A DNA stretch of 64,000 bases from Rhea pennata (lineage: Eukaryota; Chordata; Aves; Rheiformes; Rheidae): the NCBI RefSeq assembly GCF_028389875.1, contig NC_084663.1, positions 94,967,265 to 95,031,264 of the forward strand, read 5' to 3'. The notes beneath the pieces are model-generated. The model ran no database searches. It saw nothing but the letters and a program-made list of their open reading frames with translations, and was not told where the DNA came from. Position numbers and translations under genes: made by a program. This document shows positions 35,275-47,144 of this stretch, one piece after another; within the stretch, counting starts at the first letter, position 1; the number at the start of each line of letters is the position of its first letter.

Positions 35275-38200
35275 ATGGACAAGCAGCAGCAGCAGCCGAA
35301 GGGCTGCTCGCAGCCCGTGCAAGGGCTTCCCGGCACGCCGGAAGGCGGAAGCGAGGTGAGTGGTGGGTGTGGAGGGAGAAGCAGCCGTGAGGGATGGGAG
35401 CTGAGCAGCAATGGTGGCAAAGGCTCTGCCTGGTTGCCTGGAGGTGCCAAGAAGCAGGCGGGCAGTGGTGGGAGGGTGCACGAGGTCCCTGGTCCGTGCG
35501 GGCTGGCGGCCTGCTTCGCCAAGCAGTCTGTAAGGACATGGCTGCGGCTGCTAGGGGAACTGCCTTTGCCCATCTCCTGCCCCACGCTGGCCAGCTCCCT
35601 GCGCAGGCAGCAGCCTTTGGGAGCAGGGCAGCAGCTGCGCAGCTGGGAGAGCGCTGCCCTCGTTTAGGGTGGCGCAGGGGCCACCAATGTGCCTGTGGGA
35701 AGCCTGGGGAGTGGGGCAAAGGACTGCAACCACTTTCCCCTCTCCTGGGCTTGGATTGCAGAGGGAAGAGGACAGTGCCAGGGATGTTCTCGTGGCAGAG
35801 CACAGGAGGGGAAGAGAGACACCGCCTGTGCCCAGGTTGCCCCCTCTGCCAAGCCAGGCAGCTAGGCAGGCTCAGGGAGGCCTGGAGGCCTCTGCGGCCA
35901 AAAGGGCCGCATCACCAGGAGGAAGCCAGCTGCCTGCTCTGGAAGCGGCCTGCAGATCTTCTGCAAGGCACAGGGCCAATGGCAGGGAGCGCTTGCCGCC
36001 CCTTGGTGGTGCCGGGAAGGCTCTGGACTGCGGGTGGAGGCTGCGAAGGGAAGAGCTCAAGCCAAGCCATCTTGCTTTGCCTGCCCTTCGAGTGGCCAAG
36101 TGGGAAGCTGGTGCTCTGCCCCAGCCAAGTCAAGAGCGTGTCCACTGCATGCCGGAGGCCAAGCTGAGGTCTTGCACAGGGGGCAAAGGGAGGCTGGTGC
36201 CACACAGTGGTGCCAAACAGTGGACCGTTCTTCCTGGGAGAAGCCGGCAGCTCCCAGGACACTCCTGCTTTGCCCCGGCAGCACAGGCCATGCCTCAAAG
36301 GCAGGTGCAAGGCATGGGCTGCCACAAGGAGCGGGACGAGCCTTGGCCCAGCTGCCTGACGGTGCCAAGGCTGCCACAGTTGCCCTTGGCGGTGGCTCTC
36401 GGCAGGACTCCTGAAGAACAGCGCCAGGACCTAAAGAGCGAGGTGCTCGCAGCTCCCAGAGAGGCCTGTGCCCAGGAGGTCAAGGCACAATGGCTGGACA
36501 CCATGGTGCACAGCCAGGTGCAGGACGGGGTGCTAAACAAGTCCCCAGTACCCCAAGGTGCTGACCTGCTGCCTGCAGAAGAGCAAGTGCCCCGTGCTGA
36601 GAATGCCCCGGGAGAAGCAGCCTCTTCTGCCCCAGACGATGAATTGCAGCAGGAGACCAGGGCCAAAGGCGTTTCAGAGGAGCTTCAGCTCACCAGCCCC
36701 TGCTTTGCAGCAGAACTATGGAGCTCTGCCAAAGCCATAGTGGGCAAGTGCCACAGTGAAATTGTACCACCGGAGGAAACATCGCCTTGCCAGCCTGAGC
36801 CTGCTGGCCTTGCTCAGAGTGTGCACAGAGATGGGAGTGTGGAAATGAGGGCTGAGAGCCAGAAAGGTGTGCCACACAGCCCCGCAACGCCTGCCACTGC
36901 TCCAGAGGACACGGTCCTGGGGCTCGTCCACGCATCTGAGAGGAGCCCTGGACAACGGCGACAGCTGGGGAAGCCTCATGCCGACAACGGCACACAGGAG
37001 CTGAGTGCAGGTGCTGTGCAGGAGATGCTGGTGCACACCACTCTTGCAGCAGCCCTGGCAAGCGCTCTCCAGGTCCAGAGCAGAGAGGACAGTAAAAGCC
37101 CAGAGACCACAGCACCACGACAGCCTGATCACCATGCTCACAGTGGCCAAAGGAAGGTCAGGGGAGCCGAGGCACCAGCATCGCCGGGCAGGGGCTGTGC
37201 TCCACCATCACCCAAAGCACCGTCACCAGCACGGGGCACCAGACAGCAGCCTTTGGGCATCACGTGCCGCTTCCGAGGCAGGACGCTGCGCGTGCACCCC
37301 GACAACACCTCGCGGTACCTCGCAGTGCTTTCCATCAAAACCGAGCCACTGGAGGAGCTCGAGAGGAGCTGCCTGGCGTGTACCAGGCAGACCTTGGTGC
37401 AGCTGCGAGAAGCCTGCCTGCAGCGGAAGGAGCGGAGGCCAAGGCAGAGCGAGAGTGAGGAAGAGGAGGGCAAGGGGAAGCGTTTCTCCCTCACAGCATC
37501 AGGACGCCTCAACGTTCGACCCAGGGAGGTGAGTGCAAGGGGTGGGCGGTGGCAGGGGGGAAGCCTCCGCACGTCGGGGCCAGCTGCTGTGCCCTGCTGC
37601 AAGGGCCTGAGGGTGCCGGTGCCGGTGCTGGCAGGGCCGCGGGGGGCATTTTGTGTTGGGCAAAGCAAGTGCCTTCACAGAGCTCCGTCTCTCGCTTCAG
37701 CTCTGCGCCAGAAACTCCTTCTACAACCTGTGGAGACCAGAGCTGACACGAGTGGAGCTCCTGAAGGACGCGAGCTCCAAGTGGCAGGTGCTGGAGCGGC
37801 TCTATGCACATGCCCCTGAGAGGGAGTGTGAGAGGGGAGGCAGCAGGAGAGCTGGTGGAGCGCCGCAGCATGAGCCACCAGACTGGAGCGATGAGGAAGA
37901 GGCTCTGCAAGGGGAGGAGCTGCAGCAAAGCACATCCTTGTGCATGACCTAGGTGAGGCCGAGCTTCAGGAGCCTCTTAGGGGACAGGCCAGGGTGCCAG
38001 GAGGAGGTGCTGCGCTCGCCCAGCGTCGAGCCCCAGCACGCGGCCAGGGAAGCAGATGGTGAGCTGCAGAGCACGCCTCCGGCCCCAGCAGCGCCCAGAG
38101 GAGCCGAGGCCGCGGCACCTCCTCTGGTGGGAGGCGTTCAGTGTGCGGAGGATGGTGTGCCTCTCGCCCCGTCAGCCAGCACAGGAGTGAGGACAGAGGC

Positions 38201-38539
38201 CTGCCCCCCACACGCAGACCCTCAGCCTTGCCCTGCGCCTGCCCGGCCCCTCGCCCAGGACTCTCCTTCCCCCACAGGCATCGCCACCCTCCCGCACACT
38301 GCACCTCCCAGGCGATGGTCCTCGCGCCTCAGGGCAGCACTCGGTGCTCTGCGCAGAGCTTTCTGCTGCTGCTGCATTGCAGCGCAGTGAGAGGGACAGC
38401 GGAGGATGCAGGTGCCAAGGTGCAGCGAGACGGGGGCTGGCGCACAGCACGGAGGCAGAGGGACACAGACTCTCTGCCGGCTGCTGCAGGAAGGCTGCCG
38501 CATCGTGCCCCGCCCCGTCCCTTTTCTGCTCCAAATAAA
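35275..38539 (+). CDS. Unrecognised GC-rich gene family, copy C (exon 1 retained, late stop)
   Basis: Starts at ATG 35275 with MDKQQQQPKGCSQP. Exon 1 (27 codons) ends at 35355 before GTGAGT, though the frame also stays open to 35667. The main frame 35669-37819 reads 716 codons. Its last part runs into the intron 37529-37700, and after the CGCTTCAG acceptor the LCARNSFYNLWRPELTRVEL frame resumes and stops at TAG 37950-37952, where copies A and B have TGG. That would remove about 140 residues of the C-terminus seen in B, unless the GTGAGG directly after it is a real splice donor. The middle region is collinear with B with few changes. No known domain. Confidence 0.5.
38534..38539 (+). terminator. 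Poly(A) signal of gene copy C
   Basis: AATAAA in the same context as in copies A and B, about 145 bp after the point where the B frame stops. Confidence 0.65.
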
Positions 38540-38559
38540 AGCCTGGGAAGAGTTTGCCC

Positions 38560-39007
38560 CCGTGTTTCTTCATGTCAGGTCGGCGTCGGGAGACTAAGTG
38601 TGGTGCAGGCGCTGCCAGTGAAGGCAGGCGGGGCTGGAGGGAAATGTGCCAAAGCGGTGCGAGAGGGAGAGAAGAGCTTGGGTGGGAAGGGGCTTCTGGA
38701 GGTGTCTGCTGCAACCTCGTGCTGCAAGCGGAGGCCACCAGAGGAGGTTTTGCAGGGCCTGTCAGGGTGCAGATCCGCTGATGGCTTCCGCCACGGCCTT
38801 GGAAAGCGGCAAGCCGTGAGGCTGCAGGAGACGTCCAAGCCCAGGAGCAAGGAGGTGGCCAGAGGCAGAAGGGTTTTCTCTAGCTTGCCTTCCCGAGTGG
38901 TTCGGCTGCCGGCACGGGCTCCAGCACACCGGGTTTCACGTGGCTTTCATGTGATCTATGAGGAACAGAAGAAACGTCTGTCTAACCTTTCTCACCAACA
39001 GAACTGA
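38560..39007 (+). other. Open frame beyond gene copy C
   Basis: Part of a 288-codon frame (38141-39007) that continues past the poly(A) signal. The distal 140 codons equal those after copies A and B apart from a few substitutions. Unknown. Confidence 0.25.
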
Positions 39008-40296
39008 CATTTTCCATAGAGTTTTCCTAGGTGTGTTATAATCTCCTATAGAACTTTTTGTCTCTGAAACACGGGAGCCATCCTTTACATATCTCACAAA
39101 AACCAACACCTGCCCCCCCTCCCCGGCCCAGCTTTGATATAGGTAAAAATGAACAGGGGAACGTGGATATCAACAGCAGACCCCCTCCAACTGCTACAAA
39201 ACGTGCACACTGTCAAAATAAGAGTTTGTAAAGAAAGATAAGTTTGGCGGTCAGCACCTTACCTACCAGCTTCTGCTGCTGCTTCTCCTCTTCCACAGTT
39301 TTATTACCTTGGCAAGGCTGCCTCTACTTCGGAGCCTTGCCGTGAGAAGTCCCTAGAGGAAGAACACCAAATTCAAGTCCACGTGCTTGTCAAGAGGCAC
39401 AAGACTGTAGGAAGAAATAGAGAGGGGGAAAAAAACCAACATGCAGTTGTTTTCTCCCACTGTGCGATGGATTTAACCAGAAGGAAGTATAAAGGAGAGA
39501 GAATCGGGGCAAACTTCGGGAAGTTTGCTACTAAGTAAAGCACTTCCTCCTGCGCAACAGAAACGATGTAACTAGCAGCCAGCAGTTCAGCTGCTCTCCT
39601 CTGCTGCCTAATGCTGCCAGTGGGGCAATTTTCAAAAGCCTTTCGTTCAGTTTGCTCTTAACTTGGGCTGGAACAGTTACGTTCAAAAGAAACCGGGTGG
39701 CCTTCCCCCCAAAATAAATAAATAAATAAAAATCTCACACCGGTGCTGATTTTGGATGGTACGATGAGTAAGGCTAATGATGAAAAGGCCTGAAATTGTC
39801 TTTGTCTTTCTCTTCCAAGTCAAAGATCAAAGTTCCTGCCACTGTGCACTAGTGAATGTAATAGCCCACCTCATCCCACTCGGCGGTAGGCAGTCACTGC
39901 CTGTATCACACAGGGAACAGGGAGCGGCTCCCACCTTTCTTCTACCTCAGAGTCAAGGGATGGGGGGGAAATGCATAAAAATGTGAGAGTCATGGGAAAG
40001 ACTGCAAGAACTATGGGACTTCAAATGAAACTTAAGAAAAAGAAAGAAAGAAAAGAAAGCTAAAGGAGGTAGTTTTCCCTGCAAGGATTAAACAAACTGT
40101 CTTGGATGCTGAAGCTGTGTAGGGGTTCAAAGGCAATTGCACAAACCCATGAAAGCAAGCTCCTAAAAAGGCCATTAAACACAAGCATACTGTGCCTGCT
40201 CAGGTGCAAGCTGAGCCACAAGTCACAAGAGGCTACAAGAGCGGTCTGGGGAGGCACCTCCTCATAGACCTGCCCTGTCCTTATCCTCTGCCCTAA
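39008..40296. other. Distal flank of the right arm
   Basis: Non-coding sequence shared with 147-1198 (inverted) and 27470-28455 (direct). It includes an (AAAT)n tract near 39714-39732 and an A/G-rich stretch near 40030-40060. No gene is seen. Confidence 0.5.
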
Positions 40297-41269
40297 GCAT
40301 CGGTAGCGTATAGGCTGGTGAATTTTATTCACTACCTCCCCTTTATTTCGGCTCCTCACATTTCCTTATCAACCCAAAGCGTGTGAGAGGTTGCTCACAC
40401 TGGGTTAGAAGCTTTGCTTTCTCCATGCCCTGTCTGTAGTCATCCGGTTTGAACTTGCAGAGGTATTTTTATACCAGAAATACTTTGGGGCTGGGTGGGT
40501 GGAGTACAGGCAGCTGAACAACATGAATCTGTAATACTACAAACATGCTTTCAGGAAGAGAACATAGAGACGTGGGGATGCAATGTCGTGGCTGGATCCA
40601 GGGGGGAGCACTTGATAATAAAAGCACCCTGGCAGATAGTGTATCAGTTTCTACCCTAGAAAAGGCTGTTCCTGTAAAAGAAGGCAGGATGTACCAGTAT
40701 TTCAAGTGAGCCGGTTACCTATAAACTACTAGCGCTCTCTTGGGACTGGTCCTTAGCACATCCAGGATGGCTGGGGGCTGCGTAGGGCTGGGAAGCCAGG
40801 GAAGTCACCTCATAATCTAGTAGAGCACGGACAGGTCTAAAGTCACCGCAGCTTTTTTGTCAAGGGCTGAGAGGACACGGGAGGAGCATGCCTGAGGCCT
40901 CGTCATCTGCTGAGGTTACTCGCGGCAGGAGGGTGGTGGTCAGCAGTGGTTTTTGCCTTATTTCCATCCCCTTGGTCTTTATTCCTGCTCTCAAGGCAAA
41001 GTGTGCTGCTCCCCGAGGGCATGCGCAAAACCGCTTGTGGGAAGCGCTGTGAAATTGGATCAAGAAACTGGCTGGACTTTAAAGCAGTATGTGACTCACA
41101 TTTTAAGCAAGATGAATAGCTTTTTTAAAAAATATAGTCAGAAAAAAGGTATTTCAGATGGACTTTTGCATGAAAAAAGGAGAGCAAATTACAAATATTT
41201 GGGAAGCGAAGCACAACGTCCAGCAGCCCGAGCATTTCAGGATACCCAGAGCAAGGTAACTGCTAGGAT
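40297..41269. other. Upstream flank of the NIT2 CpG island
   Basis: About 1 kb of single-copy sequence between the inverted-repeat arm and the CpG island. Short open frames occur on both strands but none is recognised. In an intact locus the 3' end of TBC1D23 would be expected upstream, but no TBC1D23 exon is visible here. Confidence 0.4.
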
Positions 41270-41467
41270 CGTCGGGTATTGTTGGGGGCGGAGGGAGGGG
41301 CAAACGCAAGGGCCGGGCCCCGCAGCGCGGTGGGGCGGAGGGCGCTCCCTGCTCCCCGCTTCGCCCCTTTCCTGCTTGAGGAGAGGCGGCCGGGGCAGGA
41401 AGCGGTGGCGGCGGAGCAGCTGCGGCCGGTTCTCGCCTCGGGCTGCGCCATCGGAAACCGCGGCGGG

Positions 41468-41487
41468 ACTACATTTCCCAGCAGCCC
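41468..41487 (+). promoter_or_regulatory. ACTACATTTCCC promoter motif (ZNF143/STAF type)
   Basis: ACTACATTTCCCAGCAG matches the ACTACANNTCCC element common in CpG-island and bidirectional vertebrate promoters and bound by ZNF143. It lies about 100 bp upstream of the NIT2 ATG and next to a GGCGGGGC box. Confidence 0.7.
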
Positions 41488-41585
41488 GCGGGCGGGGCGG
41501 GCTGGCGCGCATGTGCGGGGCCGTCCGCCTGGCTGCCTGAAGGGGGAGGTGGGCGGTGAGGCGGGTGCAGCGGCCTCGGGGCGCC

Positions 41586-41592
41586 ATGGCGA
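41586..41592 (+). CDS. NIT2: NIT2 exon 1 (coding part)
   Basis: ATG GCG A followed by a perfect GTGAGT donor in the CpG island. The phase (one base of a split codon) fits exon 2, which begins AC TCC TGC. The tiny first coding exon matches NIT2 organisation. Confidence 0.7.
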
Positions 41593-43746
41593 GTGAGTGG
41601 CGGGGGCGCGCGGTCGGAGTGGCCGTTGCTGCCCTCCCGCGCCTCTCCTCTCCTTGCCCCGCTCCCGCGGCGTCCCGGCCGTTGGGGGCCGCCGTCAGCG
41701 AGGACCTGCCCCTCCGGCGGAGCTCTGGCCTCCCGCCGCGGTGACCGCCCCTGAGAGGGGGCGCCGCGCCGCCCCGCGCCGGCTCCGCGGCGGAGCCCTG
41801 CGCAGCGCGGAGGGGCCGCCGCGAGCTGTCCCCGCGCTGTTACTTGCCCCGCGGGGACGCAGCCGCGGCCTGCGCGGAGGCGGGCGGGCGGGCTGTTGGG
41901 GAGGCTGCGCGGCGAGAATCCCTGCGCGGTGCTCTAGCGGGCGGTTTGCCGGGAGGCTGGGTCTCGGCCGGTCAGGCTTGTGAAGCTTCTGACGCCTTCC
42001 AGAAGAAAATGCCCGTGCTTCGGAGTGATGGAGAAATGAAGTGATGTTTTACTTCACTGACATGCTGTTAACCTGGCTGTGGTTTGTGTTGCTGTAGAGT
42101 TATCCTAAGGACTGTTTTTAAAGAAGTTCTTGGAGCAGCTTGGGCCAGAAGAAGAGAACTCGTGCCTCTACTGCACTCTTGCGCGTTTCTCTGTGCTTCC
42201 GTTAGTCTTCCGTGTCAACGTTTTAACACAGAGCTTGGGTACAACGCAGAACTGTAGTGAGAGAGCTTTAATTTTGCCCTTTTTACGAACTACAAATCTG
42301 AGGCCCAGGGCGGTTGAGGCGAATGATTTCCTGAGACTTCTCGTGCTGGTATTTAGGTGGTGCTCCCTTACTGTGGGAGGGAACTTGGTTAGACATTTAC
42401 CTAGTAGGTGCTCTTCTGACTTTCTGCAGAGTGAGTTTATGCTGGAATATAATCTCTGAGAGTGTGATTTCTCTGAGCAGAAATGCATCCCTCGAATTAT
42501 CAGAGATTTAGACAGACTACTGCTGTGGCTGTCTAAATGGGATAAAAAAACTCACTGCACTTGTGTTTGTTTACAATCCCAGTAAAACTTTGTTCACTCA
42601 CTTAGCGAAATATTCGGGCGCTCTCATATGAGTAGTGGCCAAATCACGGATTAATCATTTGCCTCACTTTAAAAAAATCAGTTACTTAGCTACTGAACTG
42701 AGAACGGAAGTTTGGAGGAAAGACCTTGCCTGACTGTCCCTGACCCGACCTAGACTTGCTCATGACAAGTTTTTGCTGCTTCCCTGACCGTGGCGACTAT
42801 GCTGCTCACTGCTTAATCCCATAGTTGCCTTTGTATGACCTAGGAGTCTTCAGACGAGAAATACTTTAAGCCTAGGGTGTTTTTCTTTATGAAGCTAGAA
42901 CACTTTTGTTTAAAAGCAGGCAGTTCTACCTGATGAGGAAGTATTTTTCTGAAGCCCAAGGAGCTGGGAGATTTGTGGAAGGTAGTAGTCTGAGGGGTAT
43001 CCACAAAACTTGATTTGATATCTCCATGTCTTGTAACTCAAAGGCTCCAGCAAATATAAATCCTGTTTAGCTGCAGTAGACAGTGTTGATAACACTTGCA
43101 GCTTTCCCTTGTCTAGAGGTGGAATTGTAAAGAAATCATCAGTAAAGTCACTGCCTCTATTGCTTGATGGCTCCTCATATCCATTTCTCAGGCCTGGAGT
43201 GACCTTTGACAAATAAAGGCAAACCATCCCTTATCTGGATGCCTTGGGAGTTATCCTGGTCTTTTAGTTTGCTATCAGCATTTTATGAGATGCAGTGCCC
43301 ATGAAATGATGGGCACAGGCAAAAGATTCACTAACAAGACACGTAGCAAGTTGGGAAGGAAGAAGCAGGTCTCGATCATTAAGGGTTTCCTTGTCCTGCT
43401 TATCACTACACAGAATCCTGTGTGGGAGCTTGGATTGGATACTTTCTAGGCTGAGTGGGGTCTGCCCTGTTACCAGCACATAAACTGTGTGATCCTTGAG
43501 CTGAGACAGGGGATGCTGTGTATGGTTCCCATGTGGCAAGCCTAGGTTTGAATGTTTCCCCGTGTTCAGAGGCTGTTTCTAGAGTCGTATGCTGACTGAA
43601 TAATGAATTGGATATGGTCCATATATGCAAGATACATGGAGATATAGGCAAAACTACTTTGTTCAAAGCTTACTAATGAATTCAGAATTTTTGAAGGGTT
43701 TTACCTGGGGGATTTCACTGGCTAATTGTTTCTTTTCTGTCATTAG

Positions 43747-43876
43747 ACTCCTGCTTGGCGCTCATTCAGCTTCACGTATCTGCTGTCAAATCAGATAACC
43801 TGCAATGAGCCTGCAACGAGCCTGCACACTGGTAGAAGAAACATGAGCAAAAGGCGTAAAAGTTGTGGCTCTACCT
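43747..43876 (+). pseudogene. NIT2: NIT2 exon 2, frameshifted
   Basis: Acceptor CATTAG, donor GTGAGC. It reads LALIQLHVSAVKSDNLQ and then TGA. An 11-bp unit is present twice in tandem (TGCAATGAGCC, TGCAACGAGCC). In the shifted frame the homology resumes as RACTLVEET, then TGA, then AKGVKVVALP. Removing one 11-bp unit would bring the length to 119 bp, the size that fits the phases of exons 1 and 3, but a second TGA would remain. Confidence 0.85.
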
Positions 43877-44008
43877 GTGAGCAGAGGTCTTAAACTTAAA
43901 TATCCTGATCCTCAGATCCTTGGAAACCTCTTGTTCCAGTGTTAATTGTGAGTTCGTATTCCTGTTTCTCTCTGAGTATGCTTAGATGCTGTAACAGACT
44001 CCAAAACA

Positions 44009-44056
44009 GAGAGAGAGAAGGAGAGAGAGAGAGAAGGAGAGAGAAAAAAAAAAAAC
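44009..44056 (+). repeat. GA-rich microsatellite plus A-tract
   Basis: Degenerate (GA)n with AAGGAGAG interruptions followed by about a dozen A, within NIT2 intron 2 upstream of the duplicated segment. Confidence 0.8.
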
Positions 44057-45039
44057 AGGAATGAATATGTCATATCTAGTGGCATGCAGCAAGGGGGGCT
44101 TCAACTGGCTGAAGCTAGCAGGTTGTCTGTTTTTTGTGGGACAAGATTCTGAAGAAGTTTGTGCTGGTTGAAATCCCAGGCAGTTTCATCAGCCCTGACT
44201 GGTTTGTTCTGAATCGCAGAAGTGAGACTGTGGTCTGAGTCTTTGCAGAAGCCTTCTGCTGGAATCTAGGAGAAGATGATTTTTCAGCAAAAGGATGTCA
44301 ATGTGAAAATGAAAGAGAACAGGCATCCAGTGTCTCTTTTTGCCTCAGCCCTTTCAGATTAGGCAGCATATGAGAAACAGCATGGGTTTTGAGACATTTC
44401 CAGTAGGTTGTCTGTGGCTGAATTGTCATCCAAATACCTCTTTCTTGTATGACATCCTTGTGTAGGAACATAATCTGCACTTAAATTGTTGACCAGTTCT
44501 GCTCTACCTTTTTGACTTCACCCACGATTGCCTTGCTGAGCTTTACAAAGATGAATGTGTTGGCAGTGAGGTGACCTTCCCCATGCAGCTGGGAGCTTTT
44601 CCTTTCTTCTGGGGGAAGGAAGGAAGGAATTTGTTACCCCTGTGCCTTGCAGCCTCTGACTGAGGAGTGCAGAGTTCTCTGCAGGGTGAGCTTTGGTTGT
44701 GAATGTTTTACACAAAGAATGTTCTCCGTCGTGCTGTCACAGGCCAAGTGTTAAGCAAGCTTCCCCGCTGCTTTGTACCAACACAGCTTTGGTACTGCGC
44801 GTGGCCTTTGATTATCCTGGCTGGGCCTCCTACATGGAGATTATCTATTGTTTGCAAGTTTTGTCACATGTGCAAGTGTTGAGGTTTCTAGCCCTGTTTG
44901 GTAGAGATTTCTATCTTGCTAGTGATACTTTATGCTTATAAGGTAGGTCCTCTTAAATAAGCAAGGTCTCTCACAGGCTTTGGGAAGGTAAAGTTTTTGT
45001 TGCTGCTAGGAGGCAGGTATGAAATAGCCTCTTCTCTCC

Positions 45040-45066
45040 CCTTGTTTGTTTGTTTGTTTGTTTGTT
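45040..45066 (+). repeat. (GTTT)n microsatellite
   Basis: The counterpart of the (AAAC)n at 18453-18476. Confidence 0.8.
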
Positions 45067-45961
45067 TTAAAGTCACCCTTCACAGAGACTTGCCCTGAGC
45101 ATATAGTACAGAGGCATGTGGCAGTTTTCCTGTGATATATTGCCCTTGTTGTGTTGTTGTTTTTCACTTCTGAACCTGAAGACCTGTTGGACAGAACCAG
45201 TTTGTAGTATTTATAGGTAAAGAGAGAACAGCAGAACCTTTTTGAATCTAGAAACAAGTTGAAAAAAATTCAAAGATCTGTCCCTGCGTTCTTCCACTCT
45301 GGAGAGCATGGAACCAGGAGGTCTGTGCAGGCAGTGTGCAGTCATGTTCCAGTGTTGTCTTACAGCACAGCCCTATGTTTTTGCTACCACGCACATTGCT
45401 GTTGCAGGTGACAAGAAGAAGGTGAAGGCAGTTAGGATTGACTTCATTTTCCTGAAGAGCACTCTGGCTTTCAAAGGCCTGAGAAACTCGTCTGACAGTC
45501 TGCAGAGACCTCCTCTCTCAATTTTCCATCCACAAATTCTGCCATGAATTAGCTGGTGCCTAACAGCTTTTTGTGCTTTGTGCCTCTCTTTCTGCAAGTG
45601 TGTTTGTGCATGTGGCAAAAACTCATCTGGTTTTGGGTCAGATCTTCTAGTTCAGAAGAATCGACTGTAGTTCTGAAGATGCTTGTTTGGCCAGTTGGGG
45701 CAAAAATGTTTGTTGTACTATTCCAGGCTTGATTTTGTTTTTTTTTCCCCTAGTAAAAACTTCCAGTGAGCTGAAGTAACAACCAAAGCACATGCCTGGG
45801 TGGGGAATCAGTTGTCTAAGAGTAGGTGCTCAGTGCTATCTGATAGTCCACCTGTGGCCTCCCGCTGCATTCCTTTAGAAGAGAAGTAACAGTGTGAGTG
45901 GGGGTGTCTCATGTGCGTAGAGGGCTGGCAAATGTAATGCAGAGTGAGTTCAGGATATCAG

Positions 45962-46293
45962 GATAAGTACCTGAAGGGAGGGTGTCAAGGGGATGGGACA
46001 AACTGTTCTCAGTTGTCCCATGCAACGGGACAAGAGGCAATGGGCAGCAATTGGAGCACAGGAAGTTCCGCCTGACCGTGAGGGGGAATTTCTTCCCTGG
46101 GAGAGTGACAGAGCACTGGCACAGGCAGCCCAGAGAGCTTGTGGAGTCTCCTTCTTTGAGCATATTCAAAGCCTGCCTGGATGCAACCCTGTCTAACATT
46201 CTCGAGGTGACCCTGCCGAGCAGGGAGGTTGGACTAGATGATCGCCAGAGGTCCCTTCCAACCTTACTGAATCTATGATTCTGTGGTTCTATG
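45962..46293 (+). mobile_element. CR1 LINE 3' fragment, duplicate unit
   Basis: The plus-strand CR1 3' end, from GATAAGTACCTGAAGGGAGG to the GATTCTGTGGTTCTATGATC terminus. It is the same insertion as 16888-17521 but lacks about 300 bp at its 5' side, replaced by a direct joint to CAGGATATCAG intron sequence. Confidence 0.9.
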
Positions 46294-46866
46294 ATCTAAA
46301 CCCCTCTGTTAATCTTATTGTCTAAAGATTACATGCCTCATTCTGAAGAACAGTGAATCTTTAACTAGAGACTAAGACAGAGGACTCTGTTCACTTGTGG
46401 GGAAATGCTACTTAAAGGATTGCTCTAGCAAAAGATGTTGAGAAATTCATATTCTGCCCGTATTCTGAAAAGGTCCTTCCAAAAAAAGAAAAATGGGAAG
46501 AAAATGTAGTCTGCGGATGAGTACAAGAATTTCAGTTCAGAGAGAACCAAATTTAGCTTCTAAATTGTCAGATGAGCTAGGTGGGACTTGGCTCATTGCT
46601 CTGAGAAGACTCCTTGTAATCTTGCTAAGTCTAGGTGGATAAATATGCTAGCCTTGTTACGAACAGCTTGCCTGGTACTCCTAGCTCATGTTCTGTCTGC
46701 CACATGTTCACATCAGGACACCCACCACGTTTCCTCCAGCTCTCTGTTGGCTCTCTGATATCTGCGGAGCTGTTTAGTGAGCTCCCGTAAAGCTGAAGGT
46801 TATATCAGAATGTTGATAGAAGTGGTGTTATCATATTTTAACTTAATTTCGTTTTTTTTCCTCCAG

Positions 46867-46993
46867 TTTGAGGAATGTTTTAACTCTCCTTATGGAACCC
46901 AGTACTTCAAAGAATACGCAGAGACGATTCCTGGAGAGTCGAGACACAAACTCTCAGAAGCTGCCAAGGAGTGTAGCATTTATCTTGTTGGAG
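46867..46993 (+). CDS. NIT2: NIT2 exon 3 (copy 2)
   Basis: The coding sequence equals the minus-strand exon 3 ([15 protein letters not shown] through SIYLVGG), with a CTCCAG or TTTGAG acceptor and GTAGCT donor. Confidence 0.88.
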
Positions 46994-47144
46994 GTAGCTT
47001 ATTCCTCACGCTTATCTCCTTGAGGGGGAAAAAGGGCAAAGTCTGTTTGTGCAGCTGCACAAAAACTCCGTGTATTGCAGTGATGCAGATGCATGAAAAC
47101 TCTGTATATTACAGTGCAGAATCTTTGTTCTTGCCTTAATGAAG

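Larger units (their letters stand above)
31977..40296. repeat. Right arm of large inverted repeat
   Basis: The mirror of 147-8110. From the inside outwards it holds the G-rich minisatellite, CR1, upstream zone, gene copy C, and a distal flank with an (AAAT)n tract. It is about 350 bp longer than the left arm, largely because the left arm lost a block near its outer end. Its outer end (40296) is followed by the NIT2 CpG-island segment. Confidence 0.9.
41270..41990 (+). promoter_or_regulatory. NIT2: CpG-island promoter of NIT2 copy 2
   Basis: About 700 bp extremely rich in G, C and CpG, with GGGCGGGG (Sp1-type) boxes, surrounding NIT2 exon 1. There is no TATA box, as is usual for a housekeeping gene. 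This is the only strong promoter-like region in the window. Confidence 0.8.

Noticed and set aside
45308-45547. A 79-codon frame in NIT2 intron 2, the same in both duplicate units
   Set aside because: Identity is expected from the recent duplication. No homology or splice context was recognised.
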